Below, piece by piece: positions 41,879-45,616 of a stretch of DNA of 45,616 bases. The stretch is from the NCBI GenBank assembly GCA_020443075.1, contig JAGRIU010000058.1, positions 1-45,616 of the forward strand, in the 5' to 3' direction. Origin of the DNA: Alphaproteobacteria bacterium. Lineage in GTDB: Bacteria; Pseudomonadota; Alphaproteobacteria; Micavibrionales; Micavibrionaceae. Positions within the stretch are counted from its first letter, which is position 1. Every line of letters begins with the position of its first letter. A program made the translations under genes and the position numbers. The notes under the pieces are model-generated. The model did not search any database, was not told where the DNA came from, and saw nothing but the letters and a program-made list of their open reading frames with translations.

Positions 41879-44302
41879 TCAATGGCGAATCACATCTTCG
41901 CCCTTATTTTCTGCCGTTTTTGGGCTGATTTCTTTAATTTTTTCCATAGAATCGATGTTTAGAGCTTTAGGGACCTCTAATAAAGCGTGAGTAAGGACTT
42001 CGTCGATGTTTCGAACGCTGACGATTTCGAGTTCTTTTTTGATGTTTTTCGGAAGTTCAGCGAGGTCTTTTTCATTATCTTCCGGGATTAAGACTTTTTT
42101 GATGCCGCCGCGCATGGCACCAAGCAGTTTTTCTTTTAATCCGCCGATTTCAGTGACTTTACCGCGCAGATTAACCTCACCGGTCATGGCGATATCCTTG
42201 TTGACGGGAATGTCTGTCAGGCAGGAAATGATCGCGGTGACCATAGCGGCACCGGCGGACGGGCCGTCTTTGGGGACGGCGCCTTCGGGGACGTGCACGT
42301 GGATTTGTTTGTTTTTAAGCTCTTCGTAATCGATGCCATACATAGCCGCGCGGGACTTGACCAGCATTTCGGCTACCGTAATGGATTCTTTCATGACGTC
42401 TTTGAGGTTCCCGGTCATGGAGACTTTGCCGTCTTTACCATCCAGGCTGACGGCTTCTATTTGCAGAATTGAACCGCCGACTTCAGAATAGGACAAACCG
42501 TTGACGACGCCGATATTATCCTGTTCATCAATTTCACGGCTTTTGAATTTGCGCACACCGGCGTATTTTTCCAGTGAACGCGGCGTGACGGTGACCTTTT
42601 TGCGGCTTTTCATCAGGATATCCTTGATGGCTTTGCGGCAGAGATTGGCCAGTTCGCGTTCCAGGTTTCGGACGCCAGCCTCGCGGGTATAATAGCGGAT
42701 TAAGTCACGCAGTGCGTTGTCGCTGATGATAAACTCGCTTTTTCGCAAGCCTGCGGCCTTCATTTGTTTGCTGATGAGGTGCTGTTTGGCTATTTGTACT
42801 TTCTCATCCTCGGTGTAGCCGGAAATGCGGATGATTTCCATGCGGTCCAGTAAAGGGCGCGGCATCGTCGACAGGCTGTTGGCTGTGCAGACGAACATGA
42901 CGTTTGAGAGGTCATAATCCAGTTCCAGATAGTGGTCCTGGAACGTTGCGTTTTGTTCGGGGTCGAGAACTTCCAGCAGGGCGGAAGAGGGATCTCCTCG
43001 CCAGTCGGAGCCCAGTTTGTCGATTTCATCGAACAAGAAGAGCGGGTTGACGACTTTTGCTTTTTTCATACCCTGAATGACTTTTCCGGGCAGGGCGCCG
43101 ATATAGGTGCGTCTGTGGCCGCGGATTTCGCTCTCATCGCGGACGCCGCCCAAAGACATGCGGACGAAGTTGCGGTTTGTCGCGTGTGCGATGGATTTTC
43201 CGAGAGACGTTTTCCCGACGCCCGGTGGTCCGACCAAGCACAGAATGGGGCCTCTAACCTTTTGGGTTCGTTGTTGAACGGCCAGATATTCCAAAATGCG
43301 TTCTTTGACTTTTTCCAGACCGTAATGGTCTTTATCGAGGACTTTTTTGGCCAGTTTAATGTCTTTTTTGATCCGTGAGCGTTTTTTCCAGGGAACGCTT
43401 AGAATCCAGTCGAGATAATTGCGCACGACTGTGGCTTCGGCCGACATCGGGGACATCTGGCGCAGTTTTTTCATTTCTTTCTGGGCGCGGTCTTTGGCTT
43501 CTTTGGGAAGACCGGCTTTTTCGATTTTTTCTTCGAGTTCGCCGAGTTCGTCCAGTCCTTCTTCGCCTTCGCCGAGTTCTTTCTGGATGGCTTTCATTTG
43601 CTCGTTGAGGTAGTACTCGCGCTGGGTTTTCTCCATTTGGCGTTTGACGCGGCCACGGATGCGTTTTTCGACCTGAAGGACGCCGATTTCACCTTCCATG
43701 AAGCCGAAAATCTTTTCAAGGCGTTCGGTGGCGGTGGCTGTTTCGAGTAATTCCTGTTTTTGTTCGAGTTTTAATGTCAGGTGTGATGCGACCGTGTCGG
43801 CCATTTTTCCGGGGTCACCGATTTGGTTGACGGATACAATCACTTCAGGCGGTATTTTCTTGTTCAATTTTACGTACTGTTCAAATTGCGCCATGACGGC
43901 GCGGGCCAGGGCTTCGAGTTCTTCTGTAACGGTTTCCGTGTTTTGAATGTCGGTGACTTCAGCCTTTAAAAACCCGTCTGTTTCGTCGAATTTCGTGACT
44001 TTTACGCGTTGTCCGCCTTCGACCAAGACTTTAACCGTGCCATCGGGGAGTTTTAGTAACTGGAGGATTGAACCGACTGTACCGACCGTATAAAGGCCAT
44101 CGGCGCTGGGATCGTCTTCTGTGGGCGATTTTTGCGTTACAAGCAGAATTTGCTTGTCTGTGTGCATAACATTTTCCAATGCTTTGACGGATTTATCACG
44201 CCCGACAAACAGGGGAACAATCATGTGCGGAAATACGACAATATCGCGCAAGGGTAAAACGGCCAGAGATTGAGGCTTGGCAGGTTTGTGGCTACCTAAC
44301 AT
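41879..44302 (-). CDS. lon: ATP-dependent protease Lon
   Basis: 807 residues, full length. Lon degrades misfolded and regulatory proteins. The N-terminal LAN domain starts LAVLPLRDIVVFPHMIVPLF. The AAA module has Walker A GPPGVGKT at 358-365 and DEIDKLGSDWRGDPSSALLE. The protease domain shows the catalytic dyad Ser682 (PKDGPSAGAAM) and Lys725 (GGLKEKLLGA). It lies 128 bases downstream of clpP and is followed by the folded element and hupB. The last twenty residues are polar and non-conserved. It can share substrates with ClpXP. Confidence 0.98.
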   Translation of the reverse strand: MLGSHKPAKPQSLAVLPLRDIVVFPHMIVPLFVGRDKSVKALENVMHTDKQILLVTQKSPTEDDPSADGLYTVGTVGSILQLLKLPDGTVKVLVEGGQRVKVTKFDETDGFLKAEVTDIQNTETVTEELEALARAVMAQFEQYVKLNKKIPPEVIVSVNQIGDPGKMADTVASHLTLKLEQKQELLETATATERLEKIFGFMEGEIGVLQVEKRIRGRVKRQMEKTQREYYLNEQMKAIQKELGEGEEGLDELGELEEKIEKAGLPKEAKDRAQKEMKKLRQMSPMSAEATVVRNYLDWILSVPWKKRSRIKKDIKLAKKVLDKDHYGLEKVKERILEYLAVQQRTQKVRGPILCLVGPPGVGKTSLGKSIAHATNRNFVRMSLGGVRDESEIRGHRRTYIGALPGKVIQGMKKAKVVNPLFLFDEIDKLGSDWRGDPSSALLEVLDPEQNATFQDHYLELDYDLSNVMFVCTANSLSTMPRPLLDRMEIIRISGYTEDEKVQIAKQHLISKQMKAAGLRKSEFIISDNALRDLIRYYTREAGVRNLERELANLCRKAIKDILMKSRKKVTVTPRSLEKYAGVRKFKSREIDEQDNIGVVNGLSYSEVGGSILQIEAVSLDGKDGKVSMTGNLKDVMKESITVAEMLVKSRAAMYGIDYEELKNKQIHVHVPEGAVPKDGPSAGAAMVTAIISCLTDIPVNKDIAMTGEVNLRGKVTEIGGLKEKLLGAMRGGIKKVLIPEDNEKDLAELPKNIKKELEIVSVRNIDEVLTHALLEVPKALNIDSMEKIKEISPKTAENKGEDVIRH

Positions 44303-44430
44303 TGAAAATCCTTAAAAAGCTCTTGATTGTCCTTCTATAGTAACACAACACTCAGATGGTGCATACAGGCTTTCAAATCAACCTGCATCTTATAACAATA
44401 ACAGAAAAATCGTTTATTTTTTCTTATCTT

Positions 44431-45075
44431 TTACTTTTTCTTTGTGTCGTCGTCATTTGAGGTATGTTGTTTGACAACTTCGTCGATAAGGCCGAATTTT
44501 TTGGCTTCGTCTGCACCCATGAAATTATCGCGTTCCATAGCCGTTTCGATGGCGGCCAGCTTTTGGCCTGTGTGATGAACGTAGATCTGGTTCAGGCGTT
44601 CGCGCAGGCGCAGGATTTCGCGGGCCTGGATTTCGATGTCTGTGGCCTGACCGCGTGCGCCGCCGCTAGGCTGGTGGATCATGATTCGCGCGTTCGGCAA
44701 TGCAAAGCGTTTGCCGGCTTGACCGGCGGCCAGCAGCAAAGAGCCCATGGAGGCGGCCTGACCGATACAGACGGTCGAGACTTCGGGTTTGATGTATTGC
44801 ATGGTGTCATACATTGCCAGCCCCGAGGTGACCACGCCGCCGGGGGAGTTAATGTAGAAGGAAATTTCTTTTTTCGGGTTTTCCGATTCCAAAAACAGGA
44901 GCTGGGCGCAAATCAGGCTGGAGACATAGTCGTTGACTTCGCCGGTCAGGAAAATGATGCGCTCTTTGAGTAGGCGCGAGTAGATGTCGAAGGCGCGTTC
45001 GCCGCGGTTTGTTTGTTCGATAACCGTCGGGATCAGGGTGTTGTTATAGACTTCCAAGGGGTCGCGTTCGCTCAT
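44431..45075 (-). CDS. clpP: ATP-dependent Clp protease, proteolytic subunit
   Basis: 214 residues from the ATG at 45075 ([20 protein letters not shown]). Upstream in-frame ATGs add a non-conserved leader; GGA lies eight bases before 45075. The catalytic triad is Ser109 ([14 protein letters not shown]), His134 ([10 protein letters not shown]) and Asp183 (ERDNFM). The propeptide-like start and [16 protein letters not shown] are typical. It forms the 14-mer barrel fed by ClpX or ClpA. In most relatives clpX follows directly; here lon does. Confidence 0.97.
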   Translation of the reverse strand: MSERDPLEVYNNTLIPTVIEQTNRGERAFDIYSRLLKERIIFLTGEVNDYVSSLICAQLLFLESENPKKEISFYINSPGGVVTSGLAMYDTMQYIKPEVSTVCIGQAASMGSLLLAAGQAGKRFALPNARIMIHQPSGGARGQATDIEIQAREILRLRERLNQIYVHHTGQKLAAIETAMERDNFMGADEAKKFGLIDEVVKQHTSNDDDTKKK

Positions 45076-45218
45076 TTGTTTTATCCAGATTTTGATAGAG
45101 GTTGTTAGATTTAGTCCGTACATAAAAGCGTACCCGAGGATATAGGCCTTATTCAAGGGGGAATGTGTGTTTTTGCGGTCTTTAAATTGTTGTATGCCTT
45201 TTAATTTTACAGAATATG

Positions 45219-45255
45219 TTGATTTTTTTTAAGGGCTGTTATATATTCCGCGGAA
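45219..45255 (+). promoter_or_regulatory. Promoter and palindrome before the last gene
   Basis: TTGATT (45219-45224), 17 bases, TATATT (45242-45247). The perfect ten-base palindrome TTCCGCGGAA (45246-45255) overlaps the -10 box and the expected start of transcription near 45254, so it could be an operator. The leader would be about 27 bases to the ATG at 45281. Confidence 0.5.
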
Positions 45256-45280
45256 CGACTGTAAATATGGACGAAATATT

Positions 45281-45616
45281 ATGTCAGATGCTTTAGAATA
45301 TTCCGATGGTTCTTTGGACCGCTTATTTGAATACGCAGCAGAGCTCCGAGATGCGGCGGGGGGGATTGCTCAGTGTAAGGCAAAGCAGTTGACTTCCAAG
45401 CAGCGTGAAAGGCTGACAAACATACAAAAGATGGCTTCCGGCTTTATGGATGTTGTAGCAGGGATTAAAGAAGCCGCACAATCACAAGATGCGGTTAGAT
45501 TGGAGCCTTTTAAAGGGCAAATAGATGACATTCGCGCTATGCTTGCTCGCGCAGAGCAACTCGTGGAAGAGATAGACAAGAAAGCGAAAGCGGGGCCGTT
45601 GTCACCGGCGGCCTAG
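45281..45616 (+). CDS. Small helical protein, unrecognised
   Basis: 111 residues, complete: its TAG is the last codon of the window. No family recognised. The protein is soluble and strongly helical, with heptad-like spacing of L, I and A (LDRLFEYAAELRDAAGGIAQ, IDDIRAMLARAEQLVEEIDK), suggesting a coiled coil or helical bundle. It has one cysteine (AQCKAKQ). It is divergent from clpP over 205 bases in which only promoter-like sites are visible. The promoter at 45219 supports expression. Confidence 0.65.
   Translation: MSDALEYSDGSLDRLFEYAAELRDAAGGIAQCKAKQLTSKQRERLTNIQKMASGFMDVVAGIKEAAQSQDAVRLEPFKGQIDDIRAMLARAEQLVEEIDKKAKAGPLSPAA

Noticed and set aside
1..45616. tRNA, rRNA, tmRNA, CRISPR arrays, insertion sequences and prophage genes
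   Set aside because: I looked through the gaps and saw no cloverleaf, direct-repeat array, transposase or integrase. A covariance-model scan would be the decisive check and was not possible here.

Overview
The window reads as a contiguous piece of an alphaproteobacterial chromosome of moderate G+C. No single gene proves this, but several markers agree: the DUF4167 gene lying between prmC and clpB, a CdnL-type CarD regulator, the bolA / J-domain / cobS / cobT block, etfBA with a HIG1-family membrane protein and ubiG beside it, the hom-glpX-recJ series, a class I PHA synthase and an RHH_4-type ribbon-helix-helix protein. I cannot name the genus; a free-living aerobic member outside the classic Rhizobiales or Caulobacterales gene orders would fit (inference). 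The window opens inside a pentapeptide-repeat gene and closes on the stop codon of a small gene. I saw no tRNA, rRNA, CRISPR array, transposase, integrase or prophage gene.

Region by region. 1-3.9 kb: pentapeptide-repeat protein, then on the minus strand ubiG, a HIG1-like protein, etfB, a small two-helix membrane protein and etfA (quinone-linked electron transfer). 4.0-11.4 kb, plus strand: lysC, a RodZ-like membrane HTH protein, prfA, prmC, DUF4167, clpB. 11.5-15 kb: a lipoprotein, a divergent Mur ligase, and a convergent M17 aminopeptidase. 15.1-16.5 kb: rplM-rpsI and a 340-base gene-free 3' region with three hairpins. 16.5-20.5 kb: two unrecognised genes, phaC, and an OmpA-family lipoprotein behind a sigma-54-like promoter. 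20.5-25.7 kb: hom, glpX, recJ with two minus-strand orphan genes. 25.8-29.9 kb: rpmE, epmA, an orphan, a GNAT acetyltransferase, carD, an orphan. 30-33.4 kb, minus strand: LD-carboxypeptidase, DHH phosphoesterase, clpX. 33.5-36.5 kb: sufE, hisS with an exported protein, and an orphan gene. 36.6-40.8 kb: cobT, cobS, a J-domain protein and divergent bolA, with a small plus-strand gene between cobS and cobT. 40.9-45.6 kb: RHH regulator, hupB, lon, clpP, and a final small gene.

Most genes are housekeeping: translation (prfA, prmC, rplM, rpsI, rpmE, hisS, epmA), proteostasis (clpB, clpX, clpP, lon, J-domain protein), aspartate-family amino acids (lysC, hom), gluconeogenesis (glpX), storage polymer (phaC), cell wall (Mur ligase, LdcA, RodZ-like), Fe-S supply (sufE, bolA) and electron transfer (etfAB, ubiG). 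The less ordinary material is regulatory or positional. There is a pair of mutually exclusive hairpins over the start of the gene at 17000. A folded element lies between lon and hupB. Promoters sit so close to the ATG of clpB and of the gene at 35960 that leaderless mRNAs are predicted. An extra membrane gene is wedged into etfBA, an opposite-strand gene splits cobS from cobT, and clpX lies apart from clpP.
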